Shown here: piece by piece, positions 1 to 7,734 of the stretch | Numbering within the stretch: the stretch's first letter is position 1 | How the letters are laid out: each line of letters begins with the position of its first letter | From: SAR116 cluster bacterium AG-321-K23 | GTDB lineage: Bacteria; Pseudomonadota; Alphaproteobacteria; Puniceispirillales; Marisalimonadaceae | Direction: 5' to 3' | Assembly: GCA_003284565.1 (NCBI GenBank) | Contig: QBXO01000013.1 | Span: 1-48,686, forward strand | DNA length: 48,686 nucleotides | The notes under the pieces: model-generated | Told to the model about the DNA's origin: nothing | Seen by the model: only the letters and a program-made list of their open reading frames with translations | The model's database searches: none | Position numbers and translations under genes: made by a program

Positions 1-1092
1 AATTGCTCTAAGTTTATCTGAGGGAATTTTACCAGATTTTGATAATTCTTGAACAACACTAGATGCTCTAGCTGCTGCTAAATCCCAATTATCTCGATAT
101 TGACCACCAAAAATCAATGGTACGTCATCAGTGTGACCAGATACATTAATTTGGCCAGCACCTTTCCCACTAACTGTAGCAATTTTTTGCATTATTGCTC
201 TAGCTTGATTTGTTAGTTTTGCAGATCCAGAACTAAATGCACCCGCAGAACCAACTGTTACAACTACTCTATCTTTTTCTCTTTGAACCTCAGCTAGGCC
301 TTTGCCAATTTCTTGTTTAAGAGCCACTCTAAGTTGATCTTCACTAAATTCAGCTTTTTTAGTTTTTTCTTGAATTACCTTTTTACTGTCAGAACTTTGC
401 TTTTCAAGATTATTTACCTGATCTTTTAAAACTTTATTTTCCATTGTTGCTGATGCCATTTTTTTAATATCTTGATTGATACCGCCAATAAGAACATCAG
501 TATCAGTAGCCCCTGTATTTTCGCGAGCTTTCTCAACAGCATCAACAGTATTCTTTATTAATTTTGAAATTTCATTCGATGTTTTGTCTTCTGTATTTAC
601 GCTCACTAAAACTTTGTCATTTACAGTTTCAACTTTTACGTCCTCAGAGGATAAATTACTTTTTATCTCTTCACTTAAAACTTTAGCATCTAAAACCTCT
701 TTAGAATTACTTTTAGCGCTATTACCTTCATCAATTTCAGATTTAAGGTCTAAATTTTTTTGTTCCGCATCAGTTGTTTGTTGGGTAAGATTTTTAGTCA
801 CCGATGGTGCAGGAGATGGACTGAAATCAAGAGATAGAACTGTTGTTCCTTTAGGTTGTTCTACAACCGGAACTATTCTCTGAATTCCAAAGGCATTTTT
901 TAAGCTACCACTAATTTGTTTAAATTTTGGAACATTAAATTCTGCAAAAGATAAGATTAATACAAAGAAAGCCATCAATAAGGTAGCCATGTCTGCAAAT
1001 GTAGCCATCCACGCAGGTGCACCTGCAGGTGGACACTTAGGGCATTCTTCTTCTTCTTCTTCTTCTCTTCCTTCTACCTGTGCTTCAGCCAT
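1..1092 (-). CDS. pomB: Flagellar stator protein PomB/MotB (3' end outside window)
   Basis: Ion-channel and peptidoglycan-anchoring subunit of the flagellar stator, working with PomA in the inner membrane. Read on the minus strand from ATG at 1092, preceded by AGGAGTG. The N-terminus has seven consecutive Glu and a CPKCPP stretch, then one membrane helix (about residues 31-51) carrying the ion-binding Asp34 in the context TFADMATLLMAFFVLILSF. The following FKQISGSLKNAFGIQ matches Vibrio PomB (FKQIAGSMK-AFGVQ) better than E. coli MotB, so a sodium-driven motor is likely. A coiled linker follows, then an OmpA-like domain with GHTDDVP and NWDLAAARA. The window cuts the gene inside the OmpA domain after 364 codons. 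It lies 26 bases downstream of pomA, so the pair is an operon. Confidence 0.93.
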   Translation of the reverse strand, partial: MAEAQVEGREEEEEEECPKCPPAGAPAWMATFADMATLLMAFFVLILSFAEFNVPKFKQISGSLKNAFGIQRIVPVVEQPKGTTVLSLDFSPSPAPSVTKNLTQQTTDAEQKNLDLKSEIDEGNSAKSNSKEVLDAKVLSEEIKSNLSSEDVKVETVNDKVLVSVNTEDKTSNEISKLIKNTVDAVEKARENTGATDTDVLIGGINQDIKKMASATMENKVLKDQVNNLEKQSSDSKKVIQEKTKKAEFSEDQLRVALKQEIGKGLAEVQREKDRVVVTVGSAGAFSSGSAKLTNQARAIMQKIATVSGKGAGQINVSGHTDDVPLIFGGQYRDNWDLAAARASSVVQELSKSGKIPSDKLRAI

Positions 1093-1118
1093 AATACACT
1101 CCTAATTATGAAAACTAT

Positions 1119-1883
1119 CTAAGCAGCTTCTTCAATTTGAGCTTGAATTTTTGGAGGCATAAGAGCTACCAACTGATCTGTTATGTTTCTTGGACTTTCA
1201 CCTCTAGAAATGTATTTTAGTCCCATTACAACCATTTCTCTGTAAAGTAATTCGTGAGCCGAATAACCCTCAAGTTTAGTAACAATAGGCATGAAAATAC
1301 AGTTTGCTATCATAGCTCCATATAAAGTTGTTAACAAAGCAACCGCCATCGCTGGACCAATTGCTTTTGGATCAGCCATATTGCCTAACATAGCAACTAA
1401 TCCAATTAACGTTCCAATCATCCCCATTGCAGGTGCTAAATCCACCCAGGCCTGAAAAACACCGGTCATATCTTCATGTCTAGCTTTCATAGCCTTGACC
1501 TCTTTATTTAGTTGTTCTGTTAATTTAGTTTCATCTGCACCATCTACAAGCATCTGGAGTCCTTTTTCAAAAAATTTATCTGGCACTTCTTGACCTTCAA
1601 GAGCCATCATACCGTCTTTTCTGGCAATACCAGCAAGTTCTGTAATTCTTGTGATTAACTCGTCATGTTTTTTTGCTCCTGGCATAAAAACTTTAACAAG
1701 CGTTCCAAATGAGGCTAGAAACATTGGCAATGTTGACCTATACATTACTGCAAAGAAAGTACCCCCAATAACAATCAACATAGAGGGTGTATCTATAAAT
1801 GCTCCAAGTCCGCCAGAAGATATCATTGCTCCAGCAATCATTCCAAGAGTACCTACAAGTCCAATTAAAGATGCTATATCCAT
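1119..1883 (-). CDS. pomA: Flagellar stator protein PomA/MotA
   Basis: Force-generating stator subunit of the MotA/TolQ/ExbB family. The length of 254 residues is normal for PomA and shorter than E. coli MotA. Four hydrophobic segments are visible at about residues 3-21, 33-51, 147-168 and 176-200. The signature APAMGMIGTLIGLVAML (150-166) followed by DPKAIGPAMAVALLTTLYGA (171-190) is almost identical to Vibrio PomA and contains the conserved prolines of the ion path. The cytoplasmic loop (52-145) holds the rotor-contact region. ATG at 1883 is preceded by AGGCAAG. It is the first gene of a pomA-pomB operon. No flagellar structural or export gene is in the window, so the rest of the flagellum must be elsewhere. 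Confidence 0.95.
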   Translation of the reverse strand: MDIASLIGLVGTLGMIAGAMISSGGLGAFIDTPSMLIVIGGTFFAVMYRSTLPMFLASFGTLVKVFMPGAKKHDELITRITELAGIARKDGMMALEGQEVPDKFFEKGLQMLVDGADETKLTEQLNKEVKAMKARHEDMTGVFQAWVDLAPAMGMIGTLIGLVAMLGNMADPKAIGPAMAVALLTTLYGAMIANCIFMPIVTKLEGYSAHELLYREMVVMGLKYISRGESPRNITDQLVALMPPKIQAQIEEAA

Positions 1884-1918
1884 TTTCTTGCCTTTTTTTT
1901 ATTTAAAATAATGATATT

Positions 1919-1933
1919 AGGCATAAATTCTGC
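1919..1933 (+). promoter_or_regulatory. Weak sigma-54-like -24/-12 element
   Basis: The sequence AGGCAT-N6-TGC has the GG and GC pairs at sigma-54 spacing (consensus TGGCAC-N5-TTGC), but T at the first position and the first T of TTGC are missing. A start site would fall near 1945, about 40 bases before the DUF1566 gene. rpoN itself is 1 kb downstream. The match is poor enough to arise by chance. Confidence 0.25.
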
Positions 1934-1986
1934 AAGAATAAGACCAAAATGAAAGTTATCATAAAAAAAACTTAACGGAGTTTGTT

Positions 1987-2481
1987 ATGTTAAAATTAAA
2001 TTTATCATACTCTAAAATTTACACTAATATTATAATATTATTATTCTTTCTAAATTTCAATAATGTATGGGCTAATAATTTTATTTCCAGGGGTTATTAT
2101 GTCATTGATTTAAGTCAAAAATTGGAGTGGTTGACATGTACAGTTGGAATGAAATGGGACCAAAACAAATGCATAGGTAAACCAATAAAAGTAAAGTTGG
2201 ACCAAATAGATTCTATAATTAGCCAAGCTAATGAACAACTCGATGGAAGCTGGCGTTTGCCAAACAGAAAAGAATTAGAGAGCCTTGTATGTAAAGATTG
2301 CAAAAAAGTTAAAATAAACTCATCAATTTTTCCGGATACACCACCCGATTCTTTTTGGACTAGCGAAAAAAACCCTTGGCAATCACAATTCATGTGGACT
2401 GTTAATTTTTTTACAGGTCACACTTTTGGAAGATTTCCAGGTTTTATACCTAATCATGTAAGATTAGTTAGAGATAGATAA
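1987..2481 (+). CDS. Secreted DUF1566 (Lcl C-terminal-like) domain protein
   Basis: Exported protein of unknown function, 164 residues. Residues 1-29 form a signal peptide (hydrophobic core IIILLFFLNF, cleavage probably after VWA). The mature part is a single DUF1566 domain: a YYVIDLSQKLEWLTC opening, a WDQNKCIG cysteine, SWRLPNRKELESLV (about 90-103), a PPDSFWTSE segment and the terminal HVRLVRDR. These are the standard blocks of the family, found in secreted and surface proteins of gammaproteobacteria and marine bacteria. Four Cys are present outside the signal peptide, two of them as CKDC, consistent with disulfides in the periplasm. ATG follows ACGGAGTTTGTT. It stands alone between pomA and a convergent small membrane gene. 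Confidence 0.8.
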   Translation: MLKLNLSYSKIYTNIIILLFFLNFNNVWANNFISRGYYVIDLSQKLEWLTCTVGMKWDQNKCIGKPIKVKLDQIDSIISQANEQLDGSWRLPNRKELESLVCKDCKKVKINSSIFPDTPPDSFWTSEKNPWQSQFMWTVNFFTGHTFGRFPGFIPNHVRLVRDR

Positions 2482-2484
2482 ATA

Positions 2485-2736
2485 TTAATTATTTTTTTTT
2501 TCAAAAAAATAATTTGTTAATTTTATCAAAAACATTATTACTCCTAAAATAATTATTAAAATTGCTGCATTTGTTGGTGTAACAAAATCCAAATAATGTA
2601 AATTATCACTTTGTATAAGAGCAAACAATATTATAAAGACAACTGCCAATAAAAAAAATCTAATTATATAACAGTTTCTACAATTGTAAGGTTTTTCTAT
2701 TTTTTTGTTAGATGAAATTTTATTGTTATTTATCAT
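2485..2736 (-). CDS. Small two-helix membrane protein, unknown
   Basis: Predicted protein of 83 residues, not recognised. It has a lysine/asparagine-rich cytoplasmic-type N-terminus with a CRNC motif (about 19-22), a first helix (about 25-43, IIRFFLLAVVFIILFALI), a short loop, a second helix (about 57-75) and a charged tail EKKNN. It converges on the DUF1566 gene with three bases between the stops. No clear ribosome-binding site precedes ATG at 2736, and the AT content makes chance open frames possible, but the clean two-helix layout favours a real gene. Confidence 0.55.
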   Translation of the reverse strand: MINNNKISSNKKIEKPYNCRNCYIIRFFLLAVVFIILFALIQSDNLHYLDFVTPTNAAILIIILGVIMFLIKLTNYFFEKKNN

Positions 2737-2979
2737 AAAAAATCCAACTTATTTAAGCCAAATAATTGACTTTCTATTTTAAATAAAAATCTATTTTTTA
2801 AAACATAAAAAAATGAAATAGGTTAACTTGTTGTTTTAATTAAATATTTTAATTGATAAAATTTATATAAAAGTCATTTTTTTGTTATTTTTTTTTGTCA
2901 AATTAAGATTTTGATTTTGGTAAGCATACTTGTTTTGATCTGTTTAATTATTTTGAATTCATTAAGAATGGAGATTTAA

Positions 2980-4464
2980 ATGAAATTAGGTCAACAGTTA
3001 AAAATTAAACAAAATCAGTCTTTAATTATGACACCTCAATTGCAACAAGCAATTAGATTATTGCAATTAACCAACATAGAGTTAGCTGAATTCATAGATA
3101 AAGCACAATTAGAAAATCCATTTTTAAAAGAAAATAACCAATCAATTGTTAAAAAATTTGTAGAGGAAAAAAATTCAAATGCATACGATAATATGAATAA
3201 TACATACGATCCACTACAGAAGGAAAGTAAACTTGATTTGGATAATAATTTTGATACACATATTTCTTCCAATTCAAAAATAGAAAACAAAAAAATATAT
3301 GAAAAAGAAATTATTAAATCAGGTACAGATAAATCTGCAGGAGATGTCATTGAGAAAACACTTAAACATAAAGTATCACTTAGAGAACATATTATTAATC
3401 AAATAAACTTAAATTTTAAAGATACTGATAATAAAAGTGTTGCTATTAGATTGATTGATTATCTTCATCCAAGCGGATGGTTTGTTTCATCAGAACTTGA
3501 AGTAGCAAAAGAATTGAATGTTAATGTTTTTGTAGTTGAAAAAACACTTTCAAAATTAAAAAATCTTGAGCCTACAGGAATATTTTCGCAAAATTTAGGA
3601 GAATGCTTAAAGTTTCAATTGATTGAAAATAAAAAATATAATCAGGAATTTGAAATACTTCTTAATAACCTTGATATTTTACCATCAGGAAAATTTAGAC
3701 AAGTTAGTAAACTTTGCAAAGTTTCTGAAGAAAGATTATTTCAAATGATTAGATTATTAAAAACACTTAACCCTAAACCAGCTGAACAGTTTAACCAAGA
3801 AAGTACATATATTGATCAGCCAGATATAATTGTGAAAAAATCTGCAAAAGGATGGCGTATTGATTTAAATGGCTCAACTTTGCCAAGTGTTAATTTAGAT
3901 GAAAGATACATTGAAGAAATTAATGATTATAATCTCGACGAAAAAGGCTGTGATTTTGCTTTAGAAAAAATAGGAGAAGCACGTTGGTTAAAAAAAGCAG
4001 TTGAACAAAGAAATAAAACGATCTTAAAAGTAACATCTGAGATTGTAAAAAAGCAACTTGGTTTTTTTAGACACGGTTTTAGTCATATGAAACCAATGAT
4101 ACTTAAAGATATTTCAGATGCTATTGGGATGCATGAAAGTACTGTTTCCAGGGTTACAAATAGCAAATTAATTTTGACAGAATGGGGCGTAATGCCGTTG
4201 AAAAACTTCTTCTCTGCATCAATTTCAGGTTCAGAAGATTCAGGACTACATGCAGCTTCTGCTGTTAGAGAAACTATAAAGACTTTGATTTCGTCTGAAA
4301 TTGCAGGAAAGCCGTTAAGTGATGATAAATTAGCTGGAATTTTGAATAAAGAAGGTATGGATGTTGCCAGAAGAACAGTAGCAAAATACAGAGATATGCT
4401 AAATATACCCTCTAGTTCACAAAGAAGAAGACAAGCTAAATTAATGAAGTATGCATCAAATTAG
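2980..4464 (+). CDS. rpoN: RNA polymerase sigma-54 factor RpoN
   Basis: Sigma-54 directs core RNA polymerase to -24/-12 promoters and needs an ATP-dependent activator. All three regions are visible in 494 residues: the Gln/Leu-rich activator-interaction region I (MKLGQQLKIKQNQSL...LQQAIRLLQL, 1-45), an acidic, Asn-rich linker (about 60-115), the core-binding domain, a helix-turn-helix segment around ISDAIGMHESTVSRVTNSK, and the RpoN box ARRTVAKYRD at 463-472, one residue from the canonical ARRTVAKYRE. ATG at 2980 follows AATGGAGATTTAA. The usual alphaproteobacterial downstream partners (hpf, ptsN) are absent. Its neighbours are stator and bactofilin genes, suggesting a motility or envelope regulon. 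Confidence 0.97.
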   Translation: MKLGQQLKIKQNQSLIMTPQLQQAIRLLQLTNIELAEFIDKAQLENPFLKENNQSIVKKFVEEKNSNAYDNMNNTYDPLQKESKLDLDNNFDTHISSNSKIENKKIYEKEIIKSGTDKSAGDVIEKTLKHKVSLREHIINQINLNFKDTDNKSVAIRLIDYLHPSGWFVSSELEVAKELNVNVFVVEKTLSKLKNLEPTGIFSQNLGECLKFQLIENKKYNQEFEILLNNLDILPSGKFRQVSKLCKVSEERLFQMIRLLKTLNPKPAEQFNQESTYIDQPDIIVKKSAKGWRIDLNGSTLPSVNLDERYIEEINDYNLDEKGCDFALEKIGEARWLKKAVEQRNKTILKVTSEIVKKQLGFFRHGFSHMKPMILKDISDAIGMHESTVSRVTNSKLILTEWGVMPLKNFFSASISGSEDSGLHAASAVRETIKTLISSEIAGKPLSDDKLAGILNKEGMDVARRTVAKYRDMLNIPSSSQRRRQAKLMKYASN

Positions 4465-4488
4465 ATAAATCATATAATGAATTTTGTG

Positions 4489-4668
4489 TTAAATTGATGT
4501 CTTAACATTTGAAAATTCAGAATTGAATATATATTTCAAAGGAACTTTATTTTTACGCTTTCTTATCCCTTTTTGATCAAAGTAATCAATTTGAATAATA
4601 AAGTCATTTAAATTGTTTAATAAATATTCTTGGTTATTAACTGGTTTGTTTATCTCTTCTAATGACAT
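4489..4668 (-). CDS. Small protein of 59 residues, unknown
   Basis: A short gene with ATG at 4668, preceded by GGAGATAAGAA, an unusually good ribosome-binding site for this genome. The product begins MSLEEINKPVNNQEYLLNNL and ends EFSNVKTSI; it is soluble, with an acidic first half and a basic KGIRKRKNKVPLKY patch in the middle. No family is recognised. It lies 53 bases downstream of the M23 peptidase gene on the same strand and converges on rpoN. A sigma-54-like element (4699-4713) sits just upstream and would put the transcript start near 4687. It could also be cotranscribed with the peptidase gene. Confidence 0.6.
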   Translation of the reverse strand: MSLEEINKPVNNQEYLLNNLNDFIIQIDYFDQKGIRKRKNKVPLKYIFNSEFSNVKTSI

Positions 4669-4698
4669 TTCTTATCTCCATATTAAATGTCACTTAAT

Positions 4699-4713
4699 GC
4701 ATTAGTCATGCCA
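4699..4713 (-). promoter_or_regulatory. Possible sigma-54 promoter of the 59-residue gene
   Basis: Minus strand TGGCAT-N5-ATGC: the GG and GC pairs are exactly ten bases apart, as in sigma-54 promoters (TGGCAC-N5-TTGC), with two deviations. It lies between the M23 peptidase stop and the ribosome-binding site of the small gene, which would leave a leader of about 19 bases. Moderate evidence only. Confidence 0.4.
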
Positions 4714-4721
4714 TAAAGAGA

Positions 4722-6098
4722 TTAGTTCATATTTTTATTTGCGTAATTTTTTAAGCTCGTTCTACTTAAAAGATTTCTACCTATTTTGATATAGGTAGCA
4801 GGGTTTTGTGATTTCCCATTAACAGAAATTTCGTAATGAAGATGTGCCCCTTTTACTTTTCCCGTTCGGCCCATTTTTCCTATTATTTGACCTTCGTTAA
4901 CTAAATCACCTCTTCTTACGTTTATTTTTGCTAGATGACCGTATGTAGTCATAATACCGTAATTGTGTCTGATTCTAATAACTTTTCCAAAAGAACCGTG
5001 ATATCCAGCAAATACTACTGTTCCATCTGCTGAGACTGATACATTTTCTTGCCATGTCCCTGCTAAATCAATACCATGATGCATTCTATATTTACCAGTT
5101 ACTGGATGTTTTCTAGGACCATATGGACTAGAAATATAATAGTGTTCCATTGGTGGTTTTAATGGAATATTTTGAAGGGCGTCCTTATAAATTGAGAGTA
5201 AGTTTATTCTATCTTTAAGGCTTCTAAAAAAATCATCGCTATCTGGGTCAATCCGTTTATTTTTGTTTGTTATTGACTCTAAATTTACCAAATCATTGTT
5301 ATTTAATCGAACATTTATTGATTTAAAAACATTCTCCATTTGAATGAGTTCATTGTCAACTGAAGCAAGAAAACGGAGTGTTTTAACTTTTTCACTAATT
5401 TTAGGAGGTTGTGGTACTAAATTATTATCAATGTCGTCGGAAACAGATTTTTCAGATATAAAAATATTACTTTCGTTAATAATTGGGGATAAAAAATTAT
5501 TTGGCAAATCTTGATTTCTGAATGTTTTGTTGAATAAATCTATATTAGAATATCTAAATGTCTTAAACTCATTATTTTTTTGTTTTCCAAAAAAATCAGA
5601 TTTTTCTGTGTGTTTTAGATTATCTTCTTTTAAAATGCTTTTATTATTGTCTATATTTTTATTGTTTATGGGTTCATAATAAACTGTATTATTATTTTCA
5701 AACAGGGAATTATTTTTAGGAATAGGTAAAGAAATATTTGATTGATCTTTTGTATTTATATTTACAACTGTATCCGAATCATTTTCGATTGGACTACTAA
5801 TATTTGCTGAAGCTTCTGTAATTATATCATTTTTTTTTGCAACATGTATTGCTGAGTAAATTCCTTTTGCAGACCAGTACATTATACTAGTTAATCCTAT
5901 AATTGTAGTCATAATTACACTTGCATAATGTATTGGTTTAAAAGCTATTTCAATTGGACCTCTTTTAGTGAATATTAAAAATCTTCGTTCAGAAAATAAT
6001 CCTACTTTTTTATCTTTTTTTATTTCTTCTCCAAAACGTTGACCAGTTTTAACTGGAGGAAGCTTTTTCCCAAATTTGTTTATTGTGGAATTAACCAC
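4722..6098 (-). CDS. Membrane-anchored M23 (LytM-type) peptidase
   Basis: Probable peptidoglycan endopeptidase or its regulator, 458 residues. A cytoplasmic N-terminus (1-57) is followed by one membrane helix (58-77), a long low-complexity Asn/Ser-rich periplasmic linker (about 85-230), a helical segment (235-310) and a C-terminal M23 domain. The zinc ligands are present: His340 and Asp344 in HHGIDLAG and His421 in HLHY; the YGHL motif (386-389) is also intact, so it should be catalytically active. It is downstream of, and almost contiguous with, a small membrane protein gene, and divergent from three bactofilins. M23 peptidases next to bactofilins recur in bacteria and act with them in cell shape (Helicobacter CcmA/Csd, alphaproteobacterial LmdC/BacA), so a local wall-remodelling role is likely. 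Confidence 0.9.
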   Translation of the reverse strand: MVNSTINKFGKKLPPVKTGQRFGEEIKKDKKVGLFSERRFLIFTKRGPIEIAFKPIHYASVIMTTIIGLTSIMYWSAKGIYSAIHVAKKNDIITEASANISSPIENDSDTVVNINTKDQSNISLPIPKNNSLFENNNTVYYEPINNKNIDNNKSILKEDNLKHTEKSDFFGKQKNNEFKTFRYSNIDLFNKTFRNQDLPNNFLSPIINESNIFISEKSVSDDIDNNLVPQPPKISEKVKTLRFLASVDNELIQMENVFKSINVRLNNNDLVNLESITNKNKRIDPDSDDFFRSLKDRINLLSIYKDALQNIPLKPPMEHYYISSPYGPRKHPVTGKYRMHHGIDLAGTWQENVSVSADGTVVFAGYHGSFGKVIRIRHNYGIMTTYGHLAKINVRRGDLVNEGQIIGKMGRTGKVKGAHLHYEISVNGKSQNPATYIKIGRNLLSRTSLKNYANKNMN

Positions 6099-6101
6099 TT
6101 A

Positions 6102-6476
6102 TTACTCCATACCTAAATATAAAAAATACAAAATTCCAATATTAGATAGAATTTGTAATGTTACTAAGAGTATCAAAATTTTACTAGAAACTGGGTTTTT
6201 AACTGACAAGCTAACAGCAGGAAAAGTTTCATTTTTAATAAAATTTTTGTTATCTTTTTTTACAATATCTTCTGTATCTAAAGAATCTTCTTTTACTTCA
6301 AAATTTTGATTCGGGAAACTATTTTTATTTTCCATCGAAAGAGAAATGTTTGAATTACCAGTTTTTTGACGAACTTCAAGAGGTATATCAGCATAAATTT
6401 GTTCTGAGGCCTCATTTTCTATCTGTATTCGCATTTTTTCAATACGATCTCTAATATCAATAATTTCTTCAGCCAT
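6102..6476 (-). CDS. Small C-terminally anchored membrane protein, unknown
   Basis: About 124 residues from ATG at 6476 (MAEEIIDIRD); a TTG nine bases earlier could add three residues, but the ATG start is more natural. The N-terminal 30 residues are amphipathic and heptad-like (IIDIRDRIEKMRIQIENEA), suggesting a short coiled coil. A polar, Asn/Lys-rich middle follows, then one helix near the C-terminus (about 101-121, KILILLVTLQILSNIGILYFLYL). It ends three bases before the M23 peptidase start, so the two are surely cotranscribed, and it may be an adaptor between peptidase and bactofilin polymer. That role is inference; no family is recognised. Confidence 0.7.
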   Translation of the reverse strand: MAEEIIDIRDRIEKMRIQIENEASEQIYADIPLEVRQKTGNSNISLSMENKNSFPNQNFEVKEDSLDTEDIVKKDNKNFIKNETFPAVSLSVKNPVSSKILILLVTLQILSNIGILYFLYLGME

Positions 6477-6515
6477 AATTTCCAACTCTTAATTTTTTTA
6501 CTGCAAATATTATTA

Positions 6516-6531
6516 TGGCAAGTTAATTGCA
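6516..6531 (+). promoter_or_regulatory. Sigma-54 (RpoN) promoter upstream of bactofilin operon
   Basis: TGGCAA-N5-TTGCA matches the sigma-54 consensus TGGCAC-N5-TTGCA at all but one position with exact spacing. A start near 6542 gives a leader of about 114 bases before the first bactofilin. It sits in the 179-base divergent region between the M23/membrane-protein operon and the bactofilins, and rpoN is encoded 2 kb away. No activator gene of the NtrC type is in the window. Confidence 0.65.
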
Positions 6532-6655
6532 TCATTCATACCAAATAAACAAATTTTGAATAATTTTTAAATATAAATTTAATATAGTAACAAATTATTA
6601 GTTGTAGTAGATTTATTTAAATTTATTTAATTAATTAGAAAAAAGGATTTCCAAG

Positions 6656-6994
6656 ATGTTAGGAAAAACAAACGATACTGAAAATGAAAAGTCTGTCATT
6701 TCAAGTGATATGAAAATAAAAGGTAAAATTTCAGCAGACGGAGATTTAGTATTATTAGGATCAGTCGTTGGAGATATTAAGTGTCACAGTCTAGCAGTAG
6801 AAGACACTGGCACTTTAAAAGGAAATATTGATGCAGATGTAGTAACAGTATCTGGTAAATGTGACGGTCAAGTTTCAGGAGATGTAGTATCGATAAAATC
6901 TACTGGTAAAATTTCTGGGGAAGTTTTTTATGAAAATATATCAATAGAGGAAGGGGCTATTGTTGAGGCTCAAGTTAGTAAAAGAAAAAAATAA
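6656..6994 (+). CDS. Bactofilin 1
   Basis: Bactofilins are short cytoskeletal proteins that polymerise without nucleotide into beta-helical filaments. This one has 112 residues, nearly all made of the repeating beta-helix pattern (MKIKGKISADGDLVLLGSVV, GDIKCHSLAVEDTG, LKGNIDADVVTVSGKCDGQV) with alternating hydrophobic residues and glycines at turns. The N-terminal 18 residues and the C-terminal KRKK are outside the helix, as usual. AAGGA precedes ATG at 6656. First of three tandem bactofilins, transcribed away from the M23 peptidase. Confidence 0.92.
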   Translation: MLGKTNDTENEKSVISSDMKIKGKISADGDLVLLGSVVGDIKCHSLAVEDTGTLKGNIDADVVTVSGKCDGQVSGDVVSIKSTGKISGEVFYENISIEEGAIVEAQVSKRKK

Positions 6995-7006
6995 AGGAGA
7001 AATTTG

Positions 7007-7396
7007 ATGGCAAATAAACAAGCAGTTTTAGGTTCTGGTGCTAGATTTACTGGGAAAATATCAAATGCGAAATCTATAGAAATAAACGGATACGTTGAAG
7101 CAGATTTAACAACTGAAAAAGTTACCATTGGATCGTCTGGAAAATTTCTTGGGTCCGTTGATTCAGAATTAGTAGTAATTGCAGGAGAATATGAAGGTAA
7201 AATGCAAGCCGACAGTGTATGGCTTACTGAAACTTCAAGAATTAGCGGCGAAGTCCATTACAAATCGTTGCAAATGGACAGAGGTGCAGCTTTAAATTGT
7301 AGAGTAGTTCATAATTGGAATGAGGCAGATGTTGAAAAGGTTAAAGAAAATAATGAAACTGATGAAACTGAAGAAGAAAAAATAGAAGAAAAATAA
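7007..7396 (+). CDS. Bactofilin 2
   Basis: Second bactofilin, 129 residues from ATG at 7007, which has AAAGGAG in front; the TTG three bases earlier is not needed. Its beta-helical core (about 10-105) reads FTGKISNAKSIEINGYVEAD, then GSSGKFLGSVDSELVVIAGEYEG and SRISGEVHYKSLQMDRGA. It differs from its neighbours in a long acidic tail (about 110-129, rich in Glu with NNETDETEEE), which could mediate contacts with partners. It begins 12 bases after bactofilin 1. The divergence between the three copies suggests distinct subunits rather than a recent duplication. Confidence 0.92.
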   Translation: MANKQAVLGSGARFTGKISNAKSIEINGYVEADLTTEKVTIGSSGKFLGSVDSELVVIAGEYEGKMQADSVWLTETSRISGEVHYKSLQMDRGAALNCRVVHNWNEADVEKVKENNETDETEEEKIEEK

Positions 7397-7419
7397 TTAA
7401 ATTTTTATGAGGATTAATT

Positions 7420-7734
7420 ATGAGTGAAATTACATATATATCAGAAGAATTAGTAATGGAAGGTAACTTAGACTCTGCTGGATCATCAGTTGTTGTTGCT
7501 GGAAGATTTAAAGGTGAGTTAAGAGCTAAAGATGTACTGTTAGAAGCCAATAGTATTTTTGACGGAAATTTGATTGCTGATAAAGTTACATTGGGTGGTT
7601 TAGTTAAGGGTGAGGTAGCTGCAAATACTTTGAATGTAGCCAGTAGCGCAAAGGTTGAAGGCAATTTGAAAACCAATGCTTTATCTATTGACTTAGGAGC
7701 AGAAGTTTCAGGCAGTATAACTAGGATTTCTTAA
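7420..7734 (+). CDS. Bactofilin 3
   Basis: Third bactofilin, 104 residues, almost purely beta-helical core: EELVMEGNLDSAGSSVVVAG, FKGELRAKDVLLEANSIFDG, NLIADKVTLGGLVKGEVAAN, then a last turn ending SGSITRIS. It has neither a basic nor an acidic tail. ATG at 7420 follows GAGGATTAATT. It starts 23 bases after bactofilin 2, so the three genes form one operon. A minus-strand gene converges directly on its end with no gap. Confidence 0.9.
   Translation: MSEITYISEELVMEGNLDSAGSSVVVAGRFKGELRAKDVLLEANSIFDGNLIADKVTLGGLVKGEVAANTLNVASSAKVEGNLKTNALSIDLGAEVSGSITRIS

Noticed and set aside
2489-2520. A/T-only inverted repeat at the end of the convergent DUF1566 and small membrane genes
   Set aside because: Made only of A and T runs, within coding sequence, and expected by chance in this composition; not called as a terminator.
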